Position numbers and translations under genes: made by a program. Of a stretch of 64,000 bases of DNA, positions 1-8,330 are shown one piece after another. Under the pieces are notes generated by a model. That model worked only from the letters and a program-made list of their open reading frames with translations, did no database searches and was not told the DNA's origin. Where the stretch lies: contig JAJDAY010000024.1 of assembly GCA_029261655.1 (NCBI GenBank), positions 1-64,000 on the forward strand, in the 5' to 3' direction. The stretch is from Nitrospinaceae bacterium. GTDB lineage: Bacteria > Nitrospinota > Nitrospinia > Nitrospinales > VA-1. Position 1 is the stretch's first letter; each line of letters opens with the position of its first letter.

Positions 1-258
1 CCCAAAAATTTCAAATTGCCGGACATGAATTTTCGGGAAATGCTGACCATGGTTCCGCTGATTATTCTGGTTTTCTGGATCGGTCTGTACCCGAAACCGT
101 TTTTGAAAACTTTTGACGCGTCGGTCACCCACCTGATCACCAAGGTGAGCCCGGACAACTTCCGACCGAAAAAACATGAAGAGGATCATCACGCGGCTTT
201 GATCAAACAAGACGACCTGGCTGAGTTGACGAAAAAGCTTCAGGGAAAAAAACAATAA
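1..258 (+). CDS. nuoM: NADH-quinone oxidoreductase subunit M, C-terminal fragment
   Basis: This is the 3' end of a gene that begins before the window; the frame is open from base 1. The visible part has one hydrophobic segment followed by GLYPKPFL, the conserved end of the last NuoM helix, and then a charged His/Lys-rich tail. NuoM is one of the proton-pumping, antiporter-like membrane subunits of respiratory complex I. The TTG at 16 used by the ORF track is only where the track begins, not a real start. nuoN follows after 9 bases with its ribosome site at the junction, so the two are co-transcribed. The identification rests on the motif and on this gene order. Confidence 0.88.
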   Translation, partial: PKNFKLPDMNFREMLTMVPLIILVFWIGLYPKPFLKTFDASVTHLITKVSPDNFRPKKHEEDHHAALIKQDDLAELTKKLQGKKQ

Positions 259-267
259 GGAGTTGAA

Positions 268-1704
268 GTGGAACCTATTTTAGCACCCGAATCCATCGAT
301 TTAGTCAGCATCGCGCCCGTTCTGGTGCTGACGGTTTTCGCGATGGGAGTTATGGTGCTCGACCTGTTTGCCGGAAAAAGCAAGACGCTCCTGGCTTTCG
401 TCAGCATCGTCGGGTTGCTGATGACGGCAATCAGCGCCTTTGCCAAGGTCGGCTTGCCGGTTTTTTCCTTCAACGACAGTTACACCGTCGATCATCTTTC
501 CGTTTGCTTTATCCTTATTTTCACCCTCAGTTCCGCTCTTGCGATTCTGATTTCCATCGACTACAACGACCGGGAAAATATCAAGGCCGGTGAATTTTAC
601 AGTCTCGTTTTGTTCTGCACCGTGGGGATGATCGTACTGGCTTCCTCGACCGACCTGATCATGATTTTTCTGGGCATTGAAATTGTGTCCATCTGTCTGT
701 ACGTTCTGGCTGGTATTCGTCGCAATCATTTAAAATCCAACGAAGCGGCGTTGAAGTATTTCCTTTTAGGCGCTTTTGCGACCGGTTTTCTGCTGTACGG
801 CATGGCTCTCATGTACGGAGCGACGGGGACCACCAACCTCATCAGTATTGCCGACCTGATCAAATCCGATGGGGTTAAATCCGAACCTCTCCTGATGATC
901 GGCGCGGTTTTGCTGTTGATCGGGTTCGGGTTCAAGGTCGCGTCCGTTCCTTTCCACATGTGGGCGCCGGATGTTTACCAGGGAGCGCCCTCGCCGGTCA
1001 CGGCATTCATGGCAGTGGGTCCGAAGGCGGCGGCACTGGTTGCTTTTTTCCGGGTCTTTGCCGAGACGCTTCCGGAAATTTCGTTCTTCTGGGAAACCCT
1101 GCTGGTCACCATTTCCATTCTGACCATGTTCATCGGCAACCTGGGCGCGATCATGCAGACCAATATCAAACGTCTGCTGGCCTATTCCAGCGTATCCCAC
1201 GTTGGCTATATCCTGATGGCGGTGCTGGTAAAAAACACTCTGGGCAGCGCCAGTCTGATATTTTACATGGTCACCTATGCCTTCATGATTTTCGGAGTCT
1301 TTGCGATCATTATCATGCTCGGCAGGAAAGGCGACGAGAATCTGGAGATCGAAGGTTATTCGGGACTGGGCTTCAAACACCCTGTGATCGCCCTCTGCAT
1401 GACCGTATTCATGCTTTCTCTTGGGGGCCTGCCTCCCCTGGCCGGGTTCGTCGCCAAGTTTTATATCTTCAACGCCGCCCTGCAAGAGGGTTTCCTCATG
1501 CTGGTCATCATTGCGGTTTTGAACAGCGCGATATCTTTATACTACTACTTGAAAGTGATCGTTTACATGTACATGAAAGAACCGGTCCGGGAGTTTCAGC
1601 TTTCAATCACTCCGATAACCCTGTTTGTGGTCGCTCTGGCCATCATCGGCACCATCCAGCTGGGGATATTCCCAGACCCCATCCTTTCACTCGCCCAGCA
1701 ATAA
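268..1704 (+). CDS. nuoN: NADH-quinone oxidoreductase subunit N
   Basis: A 478-residue polytopic membrane protein of about 14 helices, the normal length for NuoN, one of the antiporter-like proton-pumping subunits of complex I. Diagnostic motifs are the helix-5 glutamate in LGIEIVSICLYVL, the lysine in ALKYFLLGAF, VPFHMWAPDVYQGAPSPVTAF, and NIKRLLAYSSVSHVGY. It starts at GTG 268 with AAGGAG five bases upstream. It is the last gene of the nuo operon here: a fresh promoter follows at 1716 before the next gene. Electrons from NADH would enter the quinone pool through this complex, or be driven backwards to NAD+ in a chemolithotroph. Confidence 0.96.
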   Translation: MEPILAPESIDLVSIAPVLVLTVFAMGVMVLDLFAGKSKTLLAFVSIVGLLMTAISAFAKVGLPVFSFNDSYTVDHLSVCFILIFTLSSALAILISIDYNDRENIKAGEFYSLVLFCTVGMIVLASSTDLIMIFLGIEIVSICLYVLAGIRRNHLKSNEAALKYFLLGAFATGFLLYGMALMYGATGTTNLISIADLIKSDGVKSEPLLMIGAVLLLIGFGFKVASVPFHMWAPDVYQGAPSPVTAFMAVGPKAAALVAFFRVFAETLPEISFFWETLLVTISILTMFIGNLGAIMQTNIKRLLAYSSVSHVGYILMAVLVKNTLGSASLIFYMVTYAFMIFGVFAIIIMLGRKGDENLEIEGYSGLGFKHPVIALCMTVFMLSLGGLPPLAGFVAKFYIFNAALQEGFLMLVIIAVLNSAISLYYYLKVIVYMYMKEPVREFQLSITPITLFVVALAIIGTIQLGIFPDPILSLAQQ

Positions 1705-1715
1705 TCAACCAGGGC

Positions 1716-1744
1716 TTGGCTCCCACGGTTGCCTACGGTATAAT
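1716..1744 (+). promoter_or_regulatory. sigma-70-like promoter for the 1794 gene
   Basis: TTGGCT and a perfect TATAAT are separated by exactly 17 bases, in the gap after nuoN. It would start transcription near 1751 and give a leader of about 40 bases. It suggests that the small gene at 1794 is transcribed independently of the nuo operon. Confidence 0.6.
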
Positions 1745-1793
1745 CTTTCCCGTACACTGAAAATTTTAAGTTTTTTTCAAGAGTGATTTTTCT

Positions 1794-2111
1794 ATGAAAA
1801 TGCACCATTTGGATAAAGAAAAAGTTGGCGCGATCATGGGAGTCGTCAAGGAAGTGGTCGAGTCGGGAGAATATCCCCCTGAAAAGATCGAGGAAATTTT
1901 CAGGTTGTCGGAAGTGGAAGGCGAAAAGTTTCTCGAATGCAAGGCCCATCCCCTGCAAAATGAAAAGGTCAATTTTGAAATCGACCCGGAAAAAGGCGTC
2001 CGATTTTTTGACCCCTTTAATTTCTTCACCCAGGGAATTTATAAAGATATGGACGGCCTGACCTTGTGGACCACGGACAATCTTAAAGAACCCTGGTCCT
2101 ACGATGAGTAG
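1794..2111 (+). CDS. small soluble protein of unknown function
   Basis: A 105-residue acidic protein that I do not recognise. It has no signal peptide or membrane segment. The N-terminal half is predicted helical and charged, and the C-terminal half is aromatic-rich (RFFDPFNFFTQ, LTLWTTDNLKEPW). It is preceded by a good promoter and followed by a strong intrinsic terminator, which together support a real monocistronic gene. The ORF at 1825 in another frame is a shadow. Position next to complex I gives no safe functional hint because the gene has its own promoter. Confidence 0.72.
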   Translation: MKMHHLDKEKVGAIMGVVKEVVESGEYPPEKIEEIFRLSEVEGEKFLECKAHPLQNEKVNFEIDPEKGVRFFDPFNFFTQGIYKDMDGLTLWTTDNLKEPWSYDE

Positions 2112-2212
2112 TCAGCGTGGTCATTTGCGGGAAACGGGTTAAACGTCAGATGGAATAAAAACAAAAAAGCGTTTTACCGCAAAGAGGACGCAAAGAAAAG
2201 ACAAAAAAAAAC

Positions 2213-2241
2213 GCCTCGCGTTTAACGCGGGGCATTTTTTT
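2213..2241. terminator. bidirectional intrinsic terminator
   Basis: A 9-bp stem (GCCTCGCGT / ACGCGGGGC, one G-T pair) with a 3-base loop is followed by seven T on the plus strand and preceded by an A-run, so it also works on the minus strand. It lies between the convergent 1794 gene and tatA and probably ends both. Confidence 0.85.
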
Positions 2242-2275
2242 ATTCCAAACAATCTTTAAAGGGGTTCTCTCCCTA

Positions 2276-2662
2276 CTAGCTTTTTTTCTGTTCCTCTTGT
2301 TCCTTAGCAAAATCGTAGGAACCTTTTCTCGGTAAAGAGGCGGTGAAAGCGTCGGCGGTGTCCTTCATTTCCTTGTCTTTGGCTTCGCCCTCTTCCTGGG
2401 CTTTTTTGCGGATCAACGCTTCTCTTTCTTCGTCAGTCAAATTGGGGTCGTCAATGGCCTCCTGGGTCACACCCTCAACAGCGGCGGGCTTATTTTCCTC
2501 GAGAGCCTTCTCGTCTTCTTCATCCGCTTCTTTCATGGACGTTTTGAAATTCTTGATACTGCGTCCAAAAGCGCTTCCGATCTCCGGCAGTTTTCCCGCC
2601 CCGAAGATGATCATAATGATGACCAAAATAATCATCAACTCTGGAAATCCGATTCCCATCAT
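2276..2662 (-). CDS. tatA: Sec-independent protein translocase TatA/E
   Basis: A TatA-family protein: a short periplasmic N-terminus with FPE, one hydrophobic helix (about residues 9-20), the hinge FGAGKLPE at 20-27, then an amphipathic helix and a long acidic tail. It forms the pore element of the twin-arginine pathway that exports folded, cofactor-containing proteins across the inner membrane. At 128 residues it is longer than the usual 60-90 because of the Glu/Lys-rich tail. Two ATG codons start the frame and AGGAGG lies about 9 bases before the first. No tatB or tatC is adjacent, so this is a detached tatA. Confidence 0.93.
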   Translation of the reverse strand: MMGIGFPELMIILVIIMIIFGAGKLPEIGSAFGRSIKNFKTSMKEADEEDEKALEENKPAAVEGVTQEAIDDPNLTDEEREALIRKKAQEEGEAKDKEMKDTADAFTASLPRKGSYDFAKEQEEQKKS

Positions 2663-2986
2663 GGTAACAACCCTCCTGTAAATTTTTCAAAAGGCCCCAC
2701 AATCAGGAACCTGATCCAGAAAACGGAATTCCAGATGCTATTGAGTTTGCATAGTTTAGCTTTTTTTGAGGGGCAATTACAAGGGAAATAACGCCTAAGT
2801 TGGGGGTATCGGACACCCGTTTTCAGAATATCCGGTTTAGCGAGAATTATAAGGTAACCCTTTTTAATTTAATTGCTTGGCAGAAACTCTGGTTTATTAA
2901 ACTGGAGCTATTCCCCCCTGAAACATTTTGGAATTCACTCTATACTCGTTTTTAAAGAAACCGAGGATCAGAGCCGGGAATAGAAA
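2663..2986. other. intergenic region upstream of tatA
   Basis: This 324-base gap contains no convincing gene. It must hold the tatA promoter on the minus strand; TTGTAA and TAAACT with an 18-base spacer around 2752-2783 are a weak candidate. The rest is AT-rich with no clear repeat. Confidence 0.4.
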
Positions 2987-3892
2987 TTATTTCTTTTGTG
3001 CCCAACCCCGTTCTTTCATGCAATTCAAGAATTCCTTTGTGTACGGAGGAGAATGTGGATTATTCGTCACTAATCCACATTCTTTTTTAATCAACAACAA
3101 ACGGGGATCATTCTTAACACCTTGTGCATCAGAAACTGCATTTCTTGCAGATTTGATTTCTTCATTTCCATTCGAAATTTTTGAATTTTCCAAACTTCTT
3201 TTTGCTGATGCCGATATGGATGAAGATGTGGTTTTGGATTTTGGCGAAAAATAGAACCTTACGCCAAACGCAATATTATGACTAAGAATCTCAGAGTCAA
3301 ACTTTACTCCCGTACTATCTTCAAACTCAGGATCGGAAGTTCCAAGCAAACGGTAACCAAGGGTTAAGTCTATCCTTTCAGAAAAATCATAATCAAGCCC
3401 TGCACCAAGCTGGTATGCAGTTACACCTGTTGAATCGTCGGCAAACAATATTGAACCAGTAGTCACATCTTCGAGTGCTACAGATGAAACACCAACCCCT
3501 CCCATTAAATATGGGACAACAGGTGAGTTGCTCGGAAAATCCCAAAACCCGTTTAACATGACATTAAACAATCGAACATCACCATCGGTTTTTACAGCAA
3601 GCCCGTTTAATGACGGAAAACTAGACTGGGTGACGGTCAAAGTTTTCACACCATTTCGTTGATAGGAAAGTTCCAGTTCTCCACGTAAGTATTTGTTCCA
3701 CTGATATCCCAGAGCACCACTGACATTGAATCCAACATCATGGGAAGTGGTAAGAATAATACTATTTGCTTCATTGTCAGCATCCTGGAGAATACTCGGT
3801 CCAACTTGACCGGAAAGGTAAAATCCTTCGGAGTGAGCAATAGAACATGAAAAAAGGGCGTAAGAAAACAGAAAAAAGACTAGGATTTTCAC
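2987..3892 (-). CDS. outer-membrane beta-barrel protein with a Cys-containing C-terminal tail
   Basis: About 300 residues. A signal peptide ends near CSIAHS-EG and is followed by alternating, glycine-rich strands typical of an OmpA/OmpX-like 8-strand barrel (GFYLSGQVGPS, VVPYLMGGVGVSS, ERIDLTLGYRLLG, LSHNIAFGVRFYFSP). The barrel ends near residue 220. A Ser/Lys-rich linker then leads to a small domain with two cysteines (KKECGL and LNCMKERGW). The ORF track starts at TTG 3913; GTG at 3892 with GGGG upstream gives a cleaner signal peptide and I prefer it. The function is unknown; it probably sits in the outer membrane with the tail in the periplasm. Confidence 0.78.
   Translation of the reverse strand: MKILVFFLFSYALFSCSIAHSEGFYLSGQVGPSILQDADNEANSIILTTSHDVGFNVSGALGYQWNKYLRGELELSYQRNGVKTLTVTQSSFPSLNGLAVKTDGDVRLFNVMLNGFWDFPSNSPVVPYLMGGVGVSSVALEDVTTGSILFADDSTGVTAYQLGAGLDYDFSERIDLTLGYRLLGTSDPEFEDSTGVKFDSEILSHNIAFGVRFYFSPKSKTTSSSISASAKRSLENSKISNGNEEIKSARNAVSDAQGVKNDPRLLLIKKECGLVTNNPHSPPYTKEFLNCMKERGWAQKK
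3051..3082. repeat. perfect 12-bp inverted repeat inside a coding sequence
   Basis: GAATGTGGATTA and its exact reverse complement are separated by 8 bases and followed on the plus strand by TTTTTT. It lies within the codons for the C-terminal Cys region of the barrel protein. The form is that of an intrinsic terminator for antisense (plus-strand) transcription. Confidence 0.7.
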
Positions 3893-4117
3893 GGAAATAT
3901 ACCCCACGTCCAAAAGAATTCAGTTGTTTATGAAATATCGGGATATCTATATCATGTTCGGAGGGGCGAATCAAGTGAGGGTATTTCGGCAACATGGCGG
4001 AGAGCTAGGCACAGCGTTTACTTATAGCAACGCAATAACATCCTTACCTGCTCTCCCATACACGAAGGGGGAGATTGAGGTGCAATCGTTTCTCTATTTA
4101 TTTAACGCCCTGCCCTG

Positions 4118-4765
4118 TCAAGCGTCGCGCAACTGCTGAATGGCTTTTTTGTAATCCTTGCTTTTGAATATCGCGGAGCCTGCGACCAGGACATTGGCAC
4201 CCACTTCCTTGAGTTCCTTCGCAATTTCCGGATTGATACCGCCGTCCACTTCCAGATCGAACTCATGCTCGTATTGATCCATGATTTGTTTGAGATTCAG
4301 GGTTTTATCGATCAGGGAGGTGATGAATGTCTGGCCTCCGAAGCCCGGGTTGACCGACATCAGCAACACCATGTCGATTTCGTGGAGAATCTCCTCCAGG
4401 CTGGACAGGGGGGTTGCGGGATTGAGCACCACACCCGCGCGCACGTCCTGTTCTTTTATATAATGTATGGTCCGGTTGAGATGCGGGCAGGCTTCCACAT
4501 GCACGGTCAGAATATCCGCCCCGGCCTGGGCAAAGTCTTTAATATATTTATCCGCGTCTTCGATCATCAAATGAACATCCAAAGGAAGTTCGGTGACTTT
4601 TCGGACGGCTTCGACCACGAGCGGACCGACGGTTATGTTGGGTACGTAATGTCCGTCCATAACGTCGATGTGGATCCAGTCGGCTCCGGCTTGTTCCACG
4701 GCCTTGATTTCGTCGCCCAGTTTACTGAAATCCGCTGAAAGGATCGAAGGCGCTATTTTTACCAT
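4118..4765 (-). CDS. rpe: ribulose-phosphate 3-epimerase
   Basis: A 215-residue TIM-barrel enzyme that interconverts ribulose 5-phosphate and xylulose 5-phosphate in the pentose phosphate and Calvin pathways. Family motifs are present in order: APSILSADF at the N-terminus, HIDVMDGHYVPN (metal and catalytic Asp), DVHLMIE, MSVNPGFGGQ, and VDGGIN near the phosphate site. Length and start are standard, with GGGGAA about 8 bases before the ATG. It stands alone between the barrel gene and the divergent ClC gene, so the context adds nothing about pathway use. Confidence 0.96.
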   Translation of the reverse strand: MVKIAPSILSADFSKLGDEIKAVEQAGADWIHIDVMDGHYVPNITVGPLVVEAVRKVTELPLDVHLMIEDADKYIKDFAQAGADILTVHVEACPHLNRTIHYIKEQDVRAGVVLNPATPLSSLEEILHEIDMVLLMSVNPGFGGQTFITSLIDKTLNLKQIMDQYEHEFDLEVDGGINPEIAKELKEVGANVLVAGSAIFKSKDYKKAIQQLRDA

Positions 4766-4929
4766 TTCAAAATTCCCCTTTATGTATTTCCAATTGAGCT
4801 GTCGATAAGATCAGCAAGCTATGTTTCTAAAGCATCAAATATGTTTCTATTTTTAATACTCTCTCTGTTCATCGGACGTAACTTTCCCTATAATGAGGGA
4901 CTTTTTATGAGCCGTCAAAACTTTATCCT

Positions 4930-6684
4930 ATGTCATTGAAAAAAGAACAACTTCGAGAAGTGGTCCGGGACTTCCTGATGAAGGATCACAATCTGCTGGT
5001 TTTGGCGGGGGTGATCGGGTTTTTAGCGGGAATCGCATCGACGGTTTTTCGCCGGATGATTGACTTTGTGGATACCGCGTTTTCCGAACAGGGGCTTTCT
5101 CTGGTGGGGATCTCTCCGGTTTTGTTTCCCTTTATTTTGCCTCTCATGCCCATGATCGGGGGCGCGATCGTCGGTGTCATCTGTCACTTCTTCCCCAACG
5201 CGGTCAAGGAAAACGGTGTCCATCGGGTGATGCACGCTGTGGCCATGAAGGGCGGAAAAATCAGAGGAAGGACCATGGTCAGCTGTGCCACCACCTCCGC
5301 TCTCACCATTGGTTCGGGAGGTTCGGCGGGACGCGAAGGCCCCACCGTGCAAATCGGGGCGGCGGTCGGTTCTTCCATCGGGACTTTTTTCCACCTTTCC
5401 ACCGAACGCATTCAGGTGCTCGTCGGCTGTGGAGCCGCCGCGGGAATTGCCGCCTCCTTCAACGCACCTCTGGCGGGGGTGTTATTCTCGCTGGAAGTGA
5501 TTCTCGGAAATTTTACCATCCACACGTTCAGCCCCATCGTCATCGCTTCAGTGATCGGGACGGTGACAGGACGCGCGTTGGAAGGAAATGAAGTCACCTT
5601 TCAATTGCCATTTCATCAACTGGTGCATTACAGCGAAATCATTTATTACCTCGTTCTCGGGCTTTTGTGCGCCGTGGTCGCCAGGGGATTCACGCTGACT
5701 TATTTTTATATCAAAAAACTTTTCTCGCAGGACATCGACATCCCGCCAATCATCAAGCCCGCTCTGGGGGGACTTCTGGTCGGCATCCTCTCCCTCCGCC
5801 TGCCGGAGGTGCTTGGCAACGGATACGACGCCATGCAACTGGCTTTGACGGGCAATATGTTCTGGGGCCTGGCGTTGGTTCTGATTTTTGTGAAAATCCT
5901 GTCCACATCATTGACCCTGGGTTCCGGCGGACTGGGTGGAATTTTTGCCCCTTCCCTGTTCATGGGCGCCATGACGGGCGCGGTGTTTGGCACAGGAGTC
6001 CACTGGATCCTCCCTCAAATGTCAGCCTCGCCGGAAACGTATGCGGTCGTGGGTATGGGCGCTGTCGCCGCCGCCGTCATGCAGGCCCCCTTGACCATCA
6101 TTCTAATGCTTTTTGAACTGACCAATGATTACACCCTCATCCTCCCGATCATGGTCGCGTGCATAGTCTCGGCTTATTCCTACAAAGGTCTCGCCAAGCA
6201 CTCGATTTATGTTCAGTATCTACTCAATGACGGTATCAACATCAAGCATGGGCGCGAAGTCTCGGTTCTCGACGCCATCAAGGTGAAGGATGTGATGAAT
6301 CAGGTCGTCACAACGATTCCAGAGGAGATGCCGTTTCGAAAAATCATTGAAAGCATCTCTTATTCGAAAAATTTTTATTTCCCGGTGGTGAACTCTAAAG
6401 GCGACATGACCAGCATTATTTCTTTTAACGACATTCGGGAAATGATGTTTGAAGAGGAGCTGGGCGACCTCATCGTGGCCGGTGAGTTGTCCACCAAGAA
6501 AGTTCTCTATTTAAATACTGAGAACAATCTAAATGAAGCGATGGAATTGTTTGCCCGTCTCGACGTCGATCAACTTCCCGTGGTCGCCGGGGAAGGTTCC
6601 CGCAAAGTCATCGGCATGCTCGATCGTGGAGACATGATCGCGGCTTACAACCGCGAAGTTCTGGTGTCGGAGTTTGACCGTTAA
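4930..6684 (+). CDS. ClC-family chloride channel/transporter with tandem CBS domains
   Basis: A 584-residue protein. About residues 20-425 form a ClC membrane domain with the selectivity motifs GSGGS, GREGP (gating Glu136) and GSGGLGGIFAPS. The C-terminal 140 residues form a CBS pair (VKDVMNQVVTTIP and the DVDQLPVV region), which in this family bind nucleotides and regulate transport. It would carry chloride or another anion, possibly with proton exchange, across the inner membrane. The 3' end overlaps the extended apbE reading frame, and the preferred apbE start is 25 bases downstream, so the two are probably co-transcribed. Confidence 0.93.
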   Translation: MSLKKEQLREVVRDFLMKDHNLLVLAGVIGFLAGIASTVFRRMIDFVDTAFSEQGLSLVGISPVLFPFILPLMPMIGGAIVGVICHFFPNAVKENGVHRVMHAVAMKGGKIRGRTMVSCATTSALTIGSGGSAGREGPTVQIGAAVGSSIGTFFHLSTERIQVLVGCGAAAGIAASFNAPLAGVLFSLEVILGNFTIHTFSPIVIASVIGTVTGRALEGNEVTFQLPFHQLVHYSEIIYYLVLGLLCAVVARGFTLTYFYIKKLFSQDIDIPPIIKPALGGLLVGILSLRLPEVLGNGYDAMQLALTGNMFWGLALVLIFVKILSTSLTLGSGGLGGIFAPSLFMGAMTGAVFGTGVHWILPQMSASPETYAVVGMGAVAAAVMQAPLTIILMLFELTNDYTLILPIMVACIVSAYSYKGLAKHSIYVQYLLNDGINIKHGREVSVLDAIKVKDVMNQVVTTIPEEMPFRKIIESISYSKNFYFPVVNSKGDMTSIISFNDIREMMFEEELGDLIVAGELSTKKVLYLNTENNLNEAMELFARLDVDQLPVVAGEGSRKVIGMLDRGDMIAAYNREVLVSEFDR

Positions 6685-6709
6685 ACACCGTCTTCCCCAA
6701 AAGCCTGAA

Positions 6710-7735
6710 ATGGTCCGTCACTCGCACAAGTTCATAATCCATCTGGCCATTGTTCTTCTCATTGCGGCCATTTTTTCCTGCACAGCTAAAGAAAAAGAAC
6801 TCCTCAGGCGAACACAGTTCCTGATGGGGACGCTGGTGGAAATCACTGTTCGCGAGATGGACTTTGAAAAAGCCCAATCGGCCCTATCTTCGGCATTTGA
6901 GGAAATACAGCGGCTGGAAAAGTTGATGAGCACGCATCTTGCCGATTCTGAAATTTCCAGGCTGAATGATCTGGCAGGTGGAAAGTCATCACTCACCCTT
7001 TCCCCGGAAGTTCTCGAAGTCATCCGCCGGGGAATTTACTGGGGAAACAAAACCAACGGCACTTTGGATATTTCAATCGAACCGGTGAGCCGTCTTTGGC
7101 ACTTTGACAATGACACCCCCTCCATCCCTTCTACGCAGGCTCTGACCGAGGCGGCCCGTCTGGTGGACTTTCGTGAAATTGAAATCGTTGAATCCAATGT
7201 CCGGCTCAAACAACAGGGAATGTCGCTTCATCTTGGAGCCATCGCCAAAGGTTACGCAGTTGATCGAGCAATGGGGATTCTCGAAAAAAATGGCATTCGG
7301 CATGCGCTCATCAACGCGGGCGGCGACTTGAAAGTCCTGGGGGAACGAAAAGACGGACAGCCCTGGAAGATTGGATTGCAGCATCCAAGACAACCTGAAA
7401 AAATGATCGCCTCGTTCACCCTGTCCCATAAAGCCGTGGCCACATCGGGCGATTACCAAAAATATTTCATCAAAGACGAGTCGCGTTATCATCACATCCT
7501 CAATCCGAAAAACGGCATGCCGGCAAAAAAAATGATTTCCTGCACCATCATCGCCGAAACTGTCATGGACGCCGACGCCCTGGCCACAGCGGTTTTTGTT
7601 CTTGGACCTGAAAATGGAATGGCGCTGGTGGAATCTCTCGACGGAGTCGAAGGCATGATGGTGACGGAGTCCGGCTCCACCCTCTTTTCAGAAAATTTCA
7701 AATCCCAGCCCGGATTTGACCTGGCGGGGTTTTGA
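6710..7735 (+). CDS. apbE: ApbE-type FAD:protein FMN transferase, lipoprotein
   Basis: ApbE uses FAD to attach FMN covalently to threonine in target proteins such as Nqr/Rnf subunits and flavocytochromes. Motifs: MGTLVEITV near the N-terminus, LHLGAIAKGYAVDRA, INAGGDLKVLG, a GDYQKYF segment followed by HHILNPKNGMPA, and the Mg-binding DADALATAVFVLGP. The first 24 residues from ATG 6710 are a lipoprotein signal with lipobox AIFSC, so the enzyme is anchored facing the periplasm. The ORF track starts at TTG 6674; ATG 6710 gives the correct signal peptide. No Nqr or Rnf target is encoded nearby. Confidence 0.92.
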   Translation: MVRHSHKFIIHLAIVLLIAAIFSCTAKEKELLRRTQFLMGTLVEITVREMDFEKAQSALSSAFEEIQRLEKLMSTHLADSEISRLNDLAGGKSSLTLSPEVLEVIRRGIYWGNKTNGTLDISIEPVSRLWHFDNDTPSIPSTQALTEAARLVDFREIEIVESNVRLKQQGMSLHLGAIAKGYAVDRAMGILEKNGIRHALINAGGDLKVLGERKDGQPWKIGLQHPRQPEKMIASFTLSHKAVATSGDYQKYFIKDESRYHHILNPKNGMPAKKMISCTIIAETVMDADALATAVFVLGPENGMALVESLDGVEGMMVTESGSTLFSENFKSQPGFDLAGF

Positions 7736-7755
7736 CCCTCATCTTGAAAAGAAAA

Positions 7756-7791
7756 CGGGAAACAGGAGTCGAAACATCCTCCTGCTTCCCG
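7756..7791. terminator. hairpin terminator between convergent genes
   Basis: A 13-bp inverted repeat with one mismatch (CGGGAAACAGGAG / CTCCTGCTTCCCG) and a 10-base loop lies between apbE and the convergent DsrE-like gene. Read on the minus strand it is followed by TTTTCTTTTC, so it is best placed to end the minus-strand transcript. Confidence 0.7.
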
Positions 7792-7823
7792 CCATAAAAT
7801 TTGTTAAAAAGTAAAATGCTCTG

Positions 7824-8264
7824 TCACTTTCTTTGGGATGGCGCGATTGGAATGCCACTTTTCCAAACGTGCAAACCCGCAACGAGAGAATTTCTATCCA
7901 CTCCATGTTCCAGTAAACATCCTTCACAGACACTCACATCGATCCTTTCGTCCTGGAACCAAATCAGCATGTATTCCAGGTCGGGATCAATACCAACCTT
8001 TTTAAAAAATTTGACCCCGGAACCGTGGATGACAACTTTTATGGGTTGTTTTTTCGAACGACCTTCCTCCCTCAAATGAAGATTTAGGTCAACCAACCCC
8101 TGCTTCAACCCAGCAAGGTCATTGGTCTCGACAAAATACACAATTTCTTGTTTCAAATTTGGCTGAAACTTTGTGATTGCCGCCGACGCTGTATAGGGGC
8201 TGAATAAAAAAGCCAGTGAAGCCAGTACTAAAAACAAATTCAACTTAGTATGTTTAAAATTCAT
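7824..8264 (-). CDS. exported DsrE-superfamily protein
   Basis: A 146-residue protein with a signal peptide (hydrophobic residues 9-28, cleavage near ASA-AI). The mature part has the DsrE/DsrF-like pattern: an N-terminal VYFVETNDLAGLKQGL segment, a central IKVVIHGSGVKFF strand-turn, and a Cys-containing VCEGCLLEHGV loop followed by VAGLHVW. Cytoplasmic DsrE proteins take part in sulfur relay. Exported single-domain relatives are common in bacteria, but their function is not established. It lies 66 bases after the cytochrome P460 gene on the same strand, so the two may share a transcript. Confidence 0.72.
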   Translation of the reverse strand: MNFKHTKLNLFLVLASLAFLFSPYTASAAITKFQPNLKQEIVYFVETNDLAGLKQGLVDLNLHLREEGRSKKQPIKVVIHGSGVKFFKKVGIDPDLEYMLIWFQDERIDVSVCEGCLLEHGVDRNSLVAGLHVWKSGIPIAPSQRK

Positions 8265-8330
8265 TTTTCAGGCCTGAATCAAAAGGTTAAAAATAATATT
8301 CAACAGAGTTGAAAATCGACACCCACCCGA

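Noticed and set aside
301-1485. Long minus-strand ORFs (142 and 239 codons) opposite nuoN
   Set aside because: They run antisense to a clear membrane protein gene and their products are His/Gln/Arg-rich, the usual shadow of hydrophobic coding sequence.
3924-4139. 71-codon plus-strand ORF between the barrel gene and rpe
   Set aside because: No ribosome site, no family feature, and it runs into the rpe 3' end on the opposite strand.
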